Shown here: positions 24,004-36,704 of the stretch, piece after piece | Layout of the letters: the number at the start of each line of letters is the position of its first letter | Numbering within the stretch: the stretch's first letter is position 1 | Translations under genes and position numbers: made by a program | Assembly (NCBI GenBank): GCA_964036155.1 | Contig: OZ038422.1 | Coordinates: forward strand, 41,997,201-42,061,200 | Direction: 5' to 3' | Length of the DNA: 64,000 bases | From: Diploscapter coronatus | Taxonomy: Eukaryota; Nematoda; Chromadorea; Rhabditida; Rhabditidae | The notes under the pieces: generated by a model | Database searches by the model: none | What the model was told of the DNA's origin: nothing | Seen by the model: only the letters and a program-made list of their open reading frames with translations

Positions 24004-26023
24004 CTAGAATTTTTCGTCGGGGTGACATTTCTGGTAGTATTCGATAACGTCTTCCACCATAGCCAAAGTCTTTTCACGGATTCTTTCCAATACCTAAAAT
24101 TTAATTTATAATCTAGGTCAGTGTTAATCCTTATATAAATTTATATTTTTAGATAAGGATTAATTTTTAGGTAATCACCTCCTCTCTGTCCGGACTTTCT
24201 GAGTTGTTATTGCTCTCAAATAACGGCCGGATTAAGATAATGATGAATATTCCCGCAAAAGCCATGAAATTGTTGCAGCACATTTCAAACTAGAAAGATC
24301 GATATTTTGGGGGCGTGGCCTATTTTGACATATTGCAATACCTGCGCAAAGGTATAGGGAGGTTCAGCGCCATCCATTTCTTCTTCGAGGTACTTATATA
24401 AGGTCTTCAAAACTTCGTCTTTATATTTTCTTCGATCCTTCCCAGATAAGGATGCCATTAAAAACCGACAGACGTCTACAGCGGGGCATCCGAAATGCAA
24501 ATGCTAAATTTCTAACGACGATATTTTCTCCGAGTACCCTTAAATACCTGCCAATCAATTATGGCGGCTAGTTCGTGACGATCATTATTTTCCTTCTTCC
24601 AGAGTAAATTCGTGGACCACATATCACCGTGGCATAAGACTCTACTAATGCCTAAATTTTAAAATTATTTTTTTCTTTAGTTAATTAATGGGTCTATGCA
24701 ATACTGCATAATTTAGTGGGCGAGGCCTATTCTTTCTTCTTCTCTTTTCAAGAGTTGAAATAGGGGAGAAAGAGCACGCCCATAGAGGGATTTATTTTTG
24801 AGGTGGTAATATTTAGATTTAAATAAATACCGAGAATATCCGATAGGGTATCATTTCTTTTGAGCCCTTTCTCAGCCATCTCTTTTTCGAAGACATAGGA
24901 GAATTTATCCAAAGTCTCCTTAGGAATAAACCCACTGCCGAATTTTCGAAACTGATCGAGGGATTGTTTTCTTTTCTGAAACATAGTTTAAAATTTAATT
25001 TAATGAGAATTATACCTCATCATTGAACCTTTCACCGAACAAAGTCGAGTGCAGGTTAATTGTGAGCTTCTTTTTCGTTTCTTCATCTAATTTAGTGCCA
25101 ATAACTTGAAAAACGGCTATCATCCTGAGGGGCTGAATTTTAATTTGAATGTACTTTTATTATTTTTCAAAATTTAAATTTACCTCCTTCATATCTTCAA
25201 AAGTAATATTATCGTAGACTTGTAGTTCGAAAGATTCAACGTATTCCATCATCAAATTGCCCTTATGGGTATTGTGCTCGTCGAATTTTTTCGTCGTCAT
25301 AATCTGAAATTTAAAATATATTTGGACCTATTGACTTTAAACATAATATATAAGTAAGGTTTGATATTTTTAGCCTGTTTAAAAGCTGATCGTCACATAT
25401 ATAATATTGAATGCTACTTACGAAAGGAATCTTAATTTTTCCGTTCGCATACTTCTGGATGATTTCATAGGCCAGACATTCGTTATTATGCACTCGAGTG
25501 CAAATATTTTGCCACATTTCGAGCATTCGATCATCGATGTTCCATTGGGCTCTGCCTTTCTGGATCATTAATTCGTTGAAATCCAGGAAATTCATCACCG
25601 ATGAGATCTAAAATAAGTGGATATATGAAAATCAGACGTCTCTAAACTAGGACCTGCAGAAAATAGTGTATCTTTTCAAGAGAAGAAAATAAGACGTGCT
25701 CTTTAATTCTTTCAATATGGCACACTATTATTTTTGCGAATCGAGTTCTGAGAAGTCTGTTGAGGCCCTTTAAATTTCAAGTATACTAAAAATACCTTGG
25801 CAATTAAAGCCTTCGGTAATCGATCTTCTCCATTTTGCCAATCCGGCTCTATCAGTGCTATTCGAGAGGTAAATCCTCTGCCCAAGCTCAGATTCCGAAC
25901 GGTTTTGCCCGGGCCAAATGTAGCCTTGGTTTTCAATGCATTTCGAGCGTCTTGTTCGATTTCTTCCCAGGAAATATGGGTTTTCAGAATACCGTCTCCG
26001 GGCGTGGAAAGGAGCTTCGACAT
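24004..26023 (-). CDS. CHK kinase-like protein (EcKinase/DUF1679 type)
   Basis: Nine exons join in phase to 420 residues, the usual length for this nematode family: 25796-26023, 25422-25607, 25184-25303, 25016-25132, 24831-24975, 24548-24651, 24342-24503, 24179-24289, 24004-24093. The N-terminus has GDGILKTHISW and LGRGF, typical of the family. The kinase-like catalytic loop is CHGDMWSTNLLW, and the metal-binding segment is IDWQ followed by HFGCPAVDVCRF. Family members are related to choline and aminoglycoside kinases and phosphorylate small molecules such as ecdysteroids in insects. The substrate here is unknown. No signal peptide or membrane helix is seen, so it is cytosolic. All catalytic residues look intact. 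Confidence 0.93.
25650..25740. repeat. Possible diverged MITE family A fragment
   Basis: The ATAGTG-TAT...GAGAAG...GACGTGCTCTT...ATGGCACACTAT pattern mirrors the core of family A. It lies in the first intron of the CHK kinase gene. Confidence 0.35.
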
Positions 26024-27487
26024 TTTCTGAAACTAAAAAAATGAAACAATATCGAATTTTTCGAATAGACCAAACAGCGCATGTGCAATTTATACTTGAA
26101 CGATGGAAATACAGAAGTTTATCATTAATTCCCAAGAAGCTTATATTCATATTCCGAGACTTTACAACTAATTATCAATTGATAAGGGGAAAATTCTACC
26201 CAATAAAGTCGATTCAAATGCTCTATGCCGTACCTAAATCATGCAATCGCCTATCCTTAACCATTAGCATAGAGGCTTTCTAACCATCGCCAGAACACAA
26301 ACTATGCAAAAGGCCAAAAAACAGGGCTAGATTAATAACAAACCTTTATCTAATTGTGATGCAATTTTTTTCCAATAAAACCGAAATGTATGATTTCTAT
26401 TACAAAGTAAATCAGAGAATTTTGAATGCCTAGTCTTTTTCCGGTAGGAAAATATAAGTCCTAAATTATGATGCAAAATCAGCATACATTCTAAGACCGA
26501 GTCTGAGAGATTCAACCAAGGGGTGACCAGTGGCAAAAGTGTTGTTTTTCCGAGGCTTTTTAGTGTTAACTAACTATAATCGACCTGGAGAACACGATTT
26601 TGGGGCTTTTTCCGACATGTTCAACTTCGGGTTCGGAGGGTCAAATTTCAAAAGTCACTCTAATACCCCAAAACCTATATCAGATTGTTTAGTTCGGTGA
26701 GCTGAGTCGATTGGTGCGAACATTTCTCGGATGTGACCTTCCTATCACAAGCTACGGTTAACAATATTACAAAAATGCCAAACATATGGGATCCTTAATA
26801 TAAAAATTTCTGGATATTACATTCCAGTTTTTTTTCACGTAAACTACAAATGACCGAAAAACTGTCCGAAGTCGGACCAGAAAATTTCGATATTTCGAAT
26901 TTTTATTCACACAAATACATGTCGTAATAATCTATGACATAATGAAATAGGTAGGCAGTACAGACTTGCTAGATGAAAGCACATATTGGAAATCTTAAAA
27001 TAAAAGTTGTCAAATTGCTGAAATATTTCATTTTACATACAGAAAGATACTTGAAACCATTCAAATATTGCAGGAAAAAATAAAGAAATATATTCTTGGA
27101 GCGCAAAGAAAAATGTAAAATAGCTATAATAAAAGTAACAAAAACAATGAAAGAAATAAAATGGAGGCCGAATTTTGTAAATTTTACAATATACTGATAA
27201 ACGATTAAAATTAGGAATAGAGATATGAAAAAAACGACAACCTGGAAACCGCATGACCTCATGACATGTGAAATAGTTTAGGAAAGGAAAGTCTACTACC
27301 CAAAACCTACTTTATTTTGCATGTCATGCGGTTTCCAGATAGCCTGATTTTAGCAAAAATTCTTGGTTTAAGTAATACACACGGGGGATCTGGCTTAAGT
27401 GCTGCCTAGATCAGCCTACGAAAACATCTTTTCTTTTCATGTTCTAAATTTTCAAGTTCGACTGGCTAAATTCTTGAATTCGATGTT
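26024..27487. other. Intergenic, one MITE, no supported gene
   Basis: It lies between the CHK kinase start and the 3' end of array gene 3. A 97-codon, very hydrophobic minus-strand frame at 26969-27262 starts inside a MITE and shows no splice or domain support. The rest is plain AT-rich sequence. Confidence 0.45.
27238..27339. mobile_element. MITE family B, copy 1
   Basis: Inverted repeat with termini ACCTGGAAACCGCATGAC and its complement GTCATGCGGTTTCCAG over about 100 bp. It is related by its ends to elements at 46207-46343, 48735-48866 and 52546-52692. Confidence 0.75.
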
Positions 27488-29883
27488 TTAAGGTTTGGCG
27501 GGGTCGATATAGGAATCATGGAAGAAATTGGAAAGCTCGGCAATGGCGAACCAAGTGCCACAGCACTTGAGGCTGAGACCGACAACTCCAATGATTGTTG
27601 TGAGGATGATAGAGAACAGGGCGAACAGCTGCAGGTAGTAGTTGCAGACCGCGTCCTCAATCGACCACACGTAAAATACCAGCCAGATGCCAATCAAGTG
27701 CCTGAATTATGCGTTCTGGCTAACAAATTAACCGTTTTGAGGACGATTTAAATTTTGCGCTACTTCGCGACCAGGCGGAATAGGCTATACGGTCGTGTTA
27801 AAGAAAATCCTTCGAAAAATACTGTAAAGAGCAGTGCATGTATTGCATAGATGCTCATTTGCGTTTATTCTCGTTTATTTTCAATGTTTCAATGATACCA
27901 TTTCTAATTTGTTTCGGTTTTTCTATTGCAAAAAATCTTAAGCCATACGGGATGCTTTTGCGAAAAGCATTTCAAGAAAAATTCAGGAAAATTCCAAGTT
28001 TGGTCATTCAAAATTTGAAAATCAATCGCTCGCTTCATTGCATTGGTATAAAAGATAGTAAGGAAATTCTCTCGAGTTTCACACTATTTTTCAGGTCGTG
28101 GCGTCGCAATATCGACACTATCCAAATTGTCATTAAAAATCTATAGCTATTTTATTGGAATAAGTAATAAATTGTTGTTTTTGATGCGGATCTTTTCAGT
28201 TCAAGAAATTCGAAGAATGAACCGTCCAATGTTCTTATACGTATTTCAAAGAACATGTGTTGGGGTGGCGGTGACAATTTTCAATGGTGATATCAGACTT
28301 ACATAAGAATCAGGACAATCCAAAGGACTAATCTGATAAATCCCCAGATAAATGAAAGATCTATTCCCTGTCGTCCCGCCTCCTCATCCTGAAAGCAATA
28401 AATATTAGTGTTTCATATATTATGAAGTGGGTTTTATTAATCTGAAAAATCATGCTTTAACTCGAAAAAAATTTCAATTTAACTTTAGATTTACTTCAAT
28501 TTCACTAGTAGAAAACTATAAATTAGTTAATAGGTAATTTGAAGCTGAAGTTTCAAAATCCATATCTCTAAAACGAAATCTTTTGTGTTGGGTTGTTTCA
28601 TAAGGCTCTTCGCTCCTTATAGGGAAATTTCTATTTTTATTCCTTAATATGAGTCATTAGCCAACGAATTGATATGATATCATTGTATAGGAACCAGCAA
28701 GTAATTTTCAAGCGGAAATTGAAAACTCTTTCGATCTATCACAAGTCAATTTTCAGAGAAATTCAAAAATGGTAAATAACTTATTGGACATCCCAATATA
28801 AAATGACTCACCAAATAAACCTGAACAGCTTTGGCAAGACACACGATGAGAATGAGAATGCCGTAGTAGATCATCCATTCAGGAAGGCCGGATTGGGCTG
28901 GACATTCGTGGATGTAGCAATAGCCTACCACGATAAGACTGACTGGGATGATCAGAGCGACGAGGGCAATTCCAAAGCCGATGGCTGAAAATTATATTGA
29001 ATCAGTCCTAGGGAGGACGATCGTCAGAGAACCTTTGCGACCTACCTTCTATAATATTTTCTATACAATTTTATATCTTTAGCCTAAAATTTGTTTCTTT
29101 AATTTTCGCTCCGTGTGCTCAGTCGTAACGAAAATTTCGCTCGTGCGATCCACCCCCGTATATTTTTTCGCCTGACGAAAGTGCTCCTAAGGCTTGTATT
29201 GAATGAGGATGTTAATGAAAAGTTTGTATTAGCAAATTTATCAATTAAAAAAATGAGTGCACAAATAGGAATATGCAAAGTTTATTATGTAATTATTTGT
29301 CTGTCGAAAAATGATCATCGAATAAATCATTCAAATATGCTCTCGATTTCGCTGCAAAAGCAGGAAAAATTATGTAAGCAAATTTTCATTCTATATTTTG
29401 TTATCTACTACTAGGTTTTTAACACTATTCTTAAGAAAATAGGCAAACTTACTTCCCTGACAAAATTTCCTGTCGTATGTGATGCAGTGAACCATCAATT
29501 CATGCGGGAGATCGAGATTTTTATAGTTGGGAGCTTCGTTTCCGTCTAAATTTTCAAAATTCAATATTTCACAAAGCGTTTTTTATAATACTAAAATTAA
29601 AATTTAAAAAAATTTTTTAATTAATGGAACATTATGGTTATTATTATTTTTATAAACGAACATTTTGCTTGACATATATCGAAAAATATAATTGTGAAGA
29701 ATATGACAATTTTCTCCCAGATACTTCCAATTTACAAATAAAAATGCGCTTACCCGGCTTTGTCTTCTCCACAATAGGCACCTGAATTGGTATGACCATG
29801 GGACCTTTCGGATCTGTATTCCTCACGAACATAGTCCGCGTTTTCACTGGTTCGGTGGCAGCTGGTTTCTCTGGTTCAGTCAT
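27488..29883 (-). CDS. Four-transmembrane array protein 3
   Basis: Exons 29754-29883, 29453-29545, 28812-28984, 28303-28388 and 27488-27701 join in phase to 231 residues. The N-terminal 70 residues are polar and Pro-rich. Two cysteines (HC, FC) sit just before helix 1. The helix 1-2 loop reads CPAQSGLPEWM and is followed by YYGIL at the start of helix 2. The helix 3-4 loop has a single Cys (EDAVC), and KCC follows helix 4. Intron phases match the other array members. A CCTAGGGAG MITE sits in intron 2. Two copies of the shared module lie upstream. Function unknown; a membrane location is inferred. Confidence 0.87.
29008..29192. mobile_element. CCTAGGGAG MITE, copy 2
   Basis: Ends CCTAGGGAGGACGATCGTCA and CCTGACGAAAGTGCTCCTAAGG match the copy at 17941-18019. 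An extra 105 bp of AT-rich sequence lies in the middle. It is inside an intron of array gene 3. Confidence 0.72.
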
Positions 29884-30268
29884 TTTTTACCTAAATATTT
29901 TCCCTTCTAAAATAACCAGATCGGTGAATATCCAACGCGAGCATGTGTTTTATGCAAGAACAAGTATCTCAAGAATAAGACTAGAATATCACTGAATTTC
30001 GAGTTTAGGTTAGAAAATTTTGAGAATTTGTGTTTCACTTTCTTCTAGCAGCTCAAAAATCAATCAAAGCTTGTAAAATGAAGTAGTCTAAATATTTTTT
30101 AAATATACTTACAAACTATGAAGGAATTGCGATATTCAAACAAATCGATTTGGAAGATGCTAAAATTGAAAGACTCCTGCAGCGGATTTTCCTCGAGTGA
30201 GCCAGCAAACAGTTGGCAAATCTTATCGCTTCATTCCTCATTTTTTCCAAACACAGATTCGAGCAACT

Positions 30269-30415
30269 CGAGTTTGTCTCGCTGAATAATGCCCCGTGAG
30301 TTCTCAATCCTTCAATTGTTCATCATGAAATGTGAGTTGTTTTTTATGGCAGGACTTTACACTCGTAGTTACCTCTTGACTGCCTGATTGAAGGATCATC
30401 AATTAGATCGCGTTC
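30269..30415 (-). promoter_or_regulatory. Shared upstream module, array gene 3 (proximal)
   Basis: The core CGAGTTTGTCTCGCTGA is followed by CAATTGTTCATC, GAAATGTGAGTTGTTTTTT and ACTTTACACTCG, in the same order as upstream of array genes 1 and 4. It is about 390 bp from the start codon. Confidence 0.6.
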
Positions 30416-30720
30416 CCGCTCTGCCAACGAGCATGCAAGCGCTTGCAAAGTTGAGAAAATAACGTAAAATAGCATGCAGAAATACTTTTATCACAACATT
30501 TTGTTGTTTTTTAATCTTATTTATCCTAAAACTATTTTTTTATAATTCAAATTTCCTGCATTTCGAATTTGGTAAAATTCATATTGTATGTAAGAAATAT
30601 GAATTTTACGGGTATAAATATAATCTTATCAGTGCAGAAAAATTTCACTGCACTGTCAATATCTTTGGAAATCAACCCTTCCTCTTTTATCCCCTCAAAA
30701 ATTGACTGATTCAGTGATGC

Positions 30721-30850
30721 TAAAGTTTGTTTCAGTTAATGTTGTCCTTGAGCTGCTTGTGTTCAGTCGTTGTTTTCAACTCGAAACCCTAAACTCCATC
30801 TTATTTCTCTGCCAAATTGATCAATTATCTGCTCGATATTGCGTTACTCT
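30721..30850 (-). promoter_or_regulatory. Shared upstream module, array gene 3 (distal)
   Basis: A second copy of the core, TAAAGTTTGTTTCAGTTAA, is followed by AAATTGATCAATTATCTGC and is closest to the copy upstream of array gene 2. A second promoter for gene 3 is possible, but no alternative first exon was found. Confidence 0.45.
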
Positions 30851-31375
30851 CCATTGTCACTCAAAAAGACTTTTCTAGAGGAGGGAGAAATGGGCATCCG
30901 TGAGATTAACCAATGTGCTCTGTGCCTCTGCACGTGTATTTCATACTGTGTCCTTCACGGATACGCGTGCCCGCCCACCTCTGTAAATCTATGAGTTGAC
31001 GAGCAATAGAGAGTATGAAAAACTTTTAAAATCAAGTAAACACAGTAAATTTAGTGCACTTTTCATATATTGGGTTATTGAATCACTCAAGAGCACGAAA
31101 TGTTAGATCATTCGTGCAGGGAAATAAATATCTCAATCGATGTGCAATTCATCCAGTCAACGGAGCATAAATAACTGGTTTTGTAAAATTTACTCAACTT
31201 AAAAAAAAAACGATACGAATCTCGCGAAGATCAGCTTTTTTCCCGAGTGAAACGATGCAAAACATTGGATATAAACATGAAAACAGTCCAAATCAATAGT
31301 TTATTTAATAGGGGAAAATGCAGAAAGTTTGTTACTATTAAAAAATGATTTTTTTATTGTTAAAAATAAACTCGT

Positions 31376-34300
31376 TTATTCTCCATATTCGATAGTCTCT
31401 GGGTCAACATAGCCATAATACTCGGATTTTTGAAGAATCTGCCTTGCAATTTCCGATTTCAGCTGAAAATAAATTTAAAAAAAAAGCAAATAAATATTTT
31501 AACTCTTACATCTTCGAAAGATGGCCTATCTTCTGGTTCAAAACACCAACATTTCGTCAACAGTGAATACCTGTAAAGAAAATACTATCTCTTCATAAAT
31601 TCATATTTTTTACTCATACAATAGTTTGTCGCAAAGTACCGGCATTTTCAATCTGTTTCCTTCGTTTAGAAATTTCTGCAATTCTGTCGTTGCAATTTCC
31701 TTATACGGAACTTCCTCAAACGAAAATATCTCCCAAATCGTAACTCCAAACGACCATCTAAATTTAGAAGAGCATTTCTTATAAAGAACTAAACATTCAT
31801 CATACACATCACTCTTCTCGCTGAATGATCTGAATCCGAATGTCTCTGGTGCGGACCACCTAATTGGGAGCAATTCACGATTTTGCCCATCGAAATTATC
31901 ATTCGCGTTTGCTCGAATTGACATACCAAAATCAGAGATCTGGCAAAATGATATTTAAAAAAGAATATATCTAGGACCAACCTTAGCAACTTTACCTTCT
32001 GTTAGGAGGATATTTCTGGCTGCTAAATCTCTGTGAATTATATCCTTTGATGCAATGTATGACTAAAATATGAAATCATGCTGGAAAATGACAGAATAAT
32101 ACCATTCCATTGCATATTTGCCAAGAGAACAAAATGAACTCTTTCAAGACCACTTTATCATTCTAAAATAAATGTTGTAAAGCAAGCTAGAAAACAATAC
32201 CTCTATTTCTTTATAATTTATGTTTGAAATGTATCTTTGTAAGTCACCCATCGCGCAGTATTCAAGAACGATATGTGGTATTAATCTATTTATCAGATAT
32301 CCATACATGCTAAAATGATCATTAGTGTTTTAGTTGAAAACGATTATCTGAATTACCAAACAACATTTTGATGAAACTCAAGAATTTTCATTAATTCGAT
32401 TTCATCTCGAAAATCTTCGATATCTTTATCAGTCGCGTGGGCCAATGCACGCTTTACTGCGACCTAAGAATTGTTTTATACTTTGTTGGATGATTGAAGC
32501 ACGCAAATACCTCATTCGTATTTGATAGGCCTGATTTTTCTCGATACATCCTTAAATGGATATTATTGATAACTTTGAAAGCAGGAATCTCTCCTAGATT
32601 TGTATTCTGATTATGTTAAATAGCGATGCGATATCATTTTGAGCGATATGAATTATATTCATACCACGAAGTACACCCTTATAAACCACCGAAAATGCTC
32701 CATTTCCAATACGAGATTCTGATTTAATTAGTAGTTTGTCAAAATTTATTATCCAAGGGTCATCACTAAATGAAAAATTAGATTTCAATTATAAAGTATT
32801 GCCAAGATTATCTTTGATATCAATGTCGATATTTCAAGGGACTTACTTAGAGATTTCACATTTTGCTGATCGAAGATTATTCCTTTTTCCTAATGATCTA
32901 CAAATTGTTTAATGAATTAAAATATAATGTTTATAATTTACGCAATTAATCGGAATAAAGTTCGAGCTCGTCTCCTTCTATAAAATAAGTAGATGCAAAT
33001 ACTAATAGACATTGACAAGATAAAAAGCGAAACTGGAACAGTTATATAAACTGAAATGTAAGAATTCTCGATTTGTTCAAATTTGAAATTAACATAGATG
33101 TGTATACCAATCAGTTTCGTATTATTACTACTTATTGGCTTTTCAGTTGGTGATAAACTTGTACTGACATTTTCAGTTGGTGGTAAACTTGTACTGACAT
33201 CTGTTGAATAGGCTGTTGCGACCATGATAGTACTAGCTAAAATTTGTATAATTGTTCAACAAAAACACAAGCAAACGCAGTAATTTAATGGTCACATAAT
33301 GCTCCGTATGCTTATTTATTGCAATTTGAATTGCAAAATGAATGAGATATTACACTTATTATAGACATATATATATATATATATATAAAATGTATAACGA
33401 ATTCGTACAACTATCTGTATAACTGTCGTTATTTGAACAATAAAGCTGATCGATCATCTTGAAATAATATAGCATTGAAGGAGGAGTATCAAGTACAAAT
33501 ATAGTCCATTGCCCAAAATAACAGAAATATGGAGAACGTTGAACTAGATCTACAGAGCATTGCAGGTCTTTTTCTCCAGCAATATGATAGTAAATGCTCG
33601 GTTTAGAATCATCCAAACAATCTATCTCGACCCTATAAGAGATGCAATTATTTACAATATACACATTTAAGATAGAAAATTATAAGTACTGGCAAACAAG
33701 AGGATCATTATCGGTAATATTAGATGAGTTTGCTGCACCAATATTTCCGCTATTGCATTTGCGTTGCGATTCATCCTAAAATCGATTAGCTATTAATTAA
33801 AAGGCTATTTTTATTTCATTTGTATAGATATGTAGTTTTTAAAGACATTTGTAGAGTATTTATGAATTACTCGATATGAACGGATAGATAGGTAGTATGT
33901 AAATTAATATGAATTAATAGCTGTCCTCTCTTGACTTTAGACCTTATTTTGTCAGGTTTATTCTTCGAAGTTAATCCTTTCACATTTTTTCTATCGTTAA
34001 AAAAACCTACCCCAGGCTGAAGAGGTGCCACTGATGGTGGACAGGCGGAACACAAGTCTATAATATAGGTTAATTAATCAAATACGAACTCTATTAAATT
34101 TGAAATTTACATAGTAAACGTAGAACGATACAGCATTACAGTTATAGAGATTTGTACAGTTCTTGAATAGGTCTAATTTTGTGGTCCCCTGTATTAGGCA
34201 CCGCTTAGGCACCGGCACCGGCACCGTCTGTATTAGGTACCGGCTCTTTTTCTTATTTCTCCCCTTTGCCTACACTCCCTGACTTTAAAATCTGGTGCCT

Positions 34301-36020
34301 AATACAGGGGGCCTAATTTTGTAGAGCGTATTCGAAGACCTATTTTAGTAAAAAGAAAATTCAAAAATCTTTTTCGAGTAGTTACGATGTTTGCATCAAA
34401 ATTTTATCAGAAAATTGATATTTTTACGGTAATTTCACTTCATTTCGTATTTCAATCAATATCATTAACTTAATGTTCCTTAACTCATTTCTAATGAAAA
34501 TCGCATGAATAAATAAATTTTCTTAGTGAAATTCGAAATAAAATATATTTAGAATTTGGAAAATACAGGCTTTCAGAAAATATAGCCTTCGATATTTTGC
34601 GACATTTAACAGAAATTAACTTGTGGTCTCTAATTATGAGGACGTTGAGTATTTAATGCAGAAAACCGCATAAAAAATGGTCAAGTTCTACCCATTTTAT
34701 GACGTATTTTGTCACGCTTATACCCTAAATGTAATTCGTTTCGATTCTCAAATTTACCCAGCAAATTGCCCACTCTCTGACTATATGAGAAAGAGTTAGA
34801 ATCCGATTTTGATGGTAAATAAGGTTTCTATGTCACGACAAAACACTAGAGAAATACTTTAAAGACCCTGTATAAATAATTAGTAATAATGAAATATTGT
34901 TCTTTTATAACTATTTTTCTATCGATTCAGAAATATAAAATAATGATTCTTACTTTCTCCGTTCTCATAACAATATATTTGGTCTACGTTCAGGTATATA
35001 TCACGATTAACCATCACAGCCCAACTTCCATTTATACATTCATAATACATCCAATAAAGAGTCTTTACACATCTGTCACCATCTGTTGTGTGAAGCACAA
35101 TTGATGAACCGTATTGACAAAGGATTATGTATCTTAAATAAATATAAAATATGAATTATATAATTTAATAGTTATGACATTTTAAAAGAGTTCAGGGAAT
35201 GTAACTTGAGACAAGAATTATGTTTCTACAAATTTAGTGTCGTTATGCCTGCTGATTATCTGATTATACCTGCACGGTTCGTCAATATCTGGAGATATAG
35301 TACTTGGATAAATGGTTGTCTCATTGGTACATTTCAATTTAACGTTAGTGTCCTAAATCTTGCAATATACCGTGATAGAGTTTACGTATTTATGAATTTA
35401 AAATATCTGTGTAGTTTATTATCATCATCACAAACTGTTTTGTATTAATCGCGATCCTCCAAGCAATGAGTGAATTTGAAAGATAGAATAAAATTCGGCA
35501 AATTATGTTAGATGAGAATAAAATGATTAGAACAAGGAAAAGGCAGATGGCCTATGTTTCAGCAATTGGAAAGAATAGTGCACAAAGTAGTATACAGGAA
35601 GAATGTTGTAATAATTATAATCTAAACAATATACGAATGCTTACATTTGGGCTCAGAATTGGCAGTGAATCGGGACAGTCTGGGCAATCGTCTAAATTCC
35701 ATCAATTTGTACGACAAATTGTTCAATTTTGAATCATATCTTTGTTTCAGTCATGAATTGATTTGTATCAAATTTGAATACAGATATTATGTAGTATTTA
35801 AATTAGATAATTTATTTAGGAGTAAACTTTTATAAATAAAGAAAAATATTTAAAAAATAATAGAAATTATTGTGATTTGTTATTCACTTTAATAATATTA
35901 TGGATATATACACAATTAATTAAAGAAAAACAAACCGTCAAGTATTTCTGATATGCAACTCGTTGGTAAATCCATAACTAGAATCATGGGAAGTAAGAAA
36001 ATGATACGATACAAACACAT
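31376..36020 (-). CDS. Receptor tyrosine kinase A, one ectodomain unit
   Basis: Twenty exons join in phase to about 663 residues. A signal peptide is encoded at 35936-36020. Six ectodomain exons follow (35645-35691, 35270-35352, 34954-35132, 34011-34057, 33690-33775, 33424-33632). They carry paired CxxC motifs and modules ending in IYCYE or LYCSN. Then come a Ser/Thr-rich stalk (33108-33236), one membrane helix (32942-33050) and an intracellular tyrosine kinase. The kinase has the glycine loop [17 protein letters not shown] lysine, HRDLAARN catalytic loop, DFG and a WSAPE activation segment, so it should be active. It belongs among the expanded nematode receptor kinases. I could not match the ectodomain to a named domain. 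Ligand unknown. The gene lies 684 bp downstream of the paralogous kinase B. Confidence 0.9.
33365..33387. repeat. AT dinucleotide microsatellite
   Basis: A run of about eleven AT units lies in the intron between the last ectodomain exon and the stalk exon of kinase A. Confidence 0.9.
34186..34310. repeat. Short inverted repeat element in kinase A intron
   Basis: Arms CCCCTGTATTAGGCACC and GGTGCCTAATACAGGGG are separated by about 90 bp that include GGCACC repeats. A direct repeat close to CTAATTTTGT flanks both ends and may be a target duplication. No coding capacity. Confidence 0.6.
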
Positions 36021-36704
36021 GTTGGGCATATAAATTAGTAAATATAGTTCTGAAATTTGTTTCAAAGTAGAAATTTTCTAATATCATGTCGATTATGCAT
36101 TTATAAACTAGTAAATGAAGAAAACTATCAGACTAAGGAAGACACAAGTTCAGAATGCATTATCATGTTTAAATCAACATTTAGACTGGATAATGCCGTC
36201 TTTAGACGCGTTCTACTTGGCGACTTATGAAGAAGACGGAACAATGAATAATCACTAAACGAGTTATATAAGATTTTAGTTTTTTTTAATTACAAATAAT
36301 CTATTATACTAATACAAATTGAATTCATTATTTAGTGATTGATTGGTTAAATAACATTGAAAATAATTACTATCACTATCGTATTCTCTCTGATTGAAGG
36401 GCACTCCCAAAATGGCAGAACTACTCATTACCTAACTCCGATAATTTCAAAAAGTGTTTCATGATGCTCTTTAGATTGTGTAGAGTCGATCTAGTCTTGA
36501 TTTGAAGTGATTACAGTCATAAAATGAGGAATTAGTCGTTTGAAAAATTAGAATTTATTCGAAAATTAGGGGGCAGAGAAATGGAAGGGACACACTCTTC
36601 AGTTAGAGGGAATACGATGTTTTAGCTTTTGTTAATACAAACTTTCATGTCATATTTAAAGTAAATAACTTTTATTATCTGCATGATATCTAAAGTTAGA
36701 CAAA
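36021..36704. other. Spacer between kinases A and B, partly duplicated sequence
   Basis: Sequence at about 36405-36595 aligns, with many differences, to the kinase B intron at about 36985-37165 (shared blocks TAATTTCA, GATTGTGTAGAGT, TTGAAAAATT, GAATTT). It is probably a decayed copy of the 3' end of kinase B. No exon is preserved that I can read. Confidence 0.4.

Larger units (their letters stand above)
29884..31375. other. Upstream region of array gene 3
   Basis: It holds the two shared modules. A block at 30890-31000 (GTGAGATTAACC, ACGGATACGCGTGCCCGC) resembles 22195-22310 upstream of array gene 2. No gene is supported. The 3' end of the first receptor kinase follows. Confidence 0.45.

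Noticed and set aside
26969..27262. Very hydrophobic 97-codon minus-strand frame
   Set aside because: It begins inside a MITE, is AT-driven in composition and lacks splice sites matching any neighbour.
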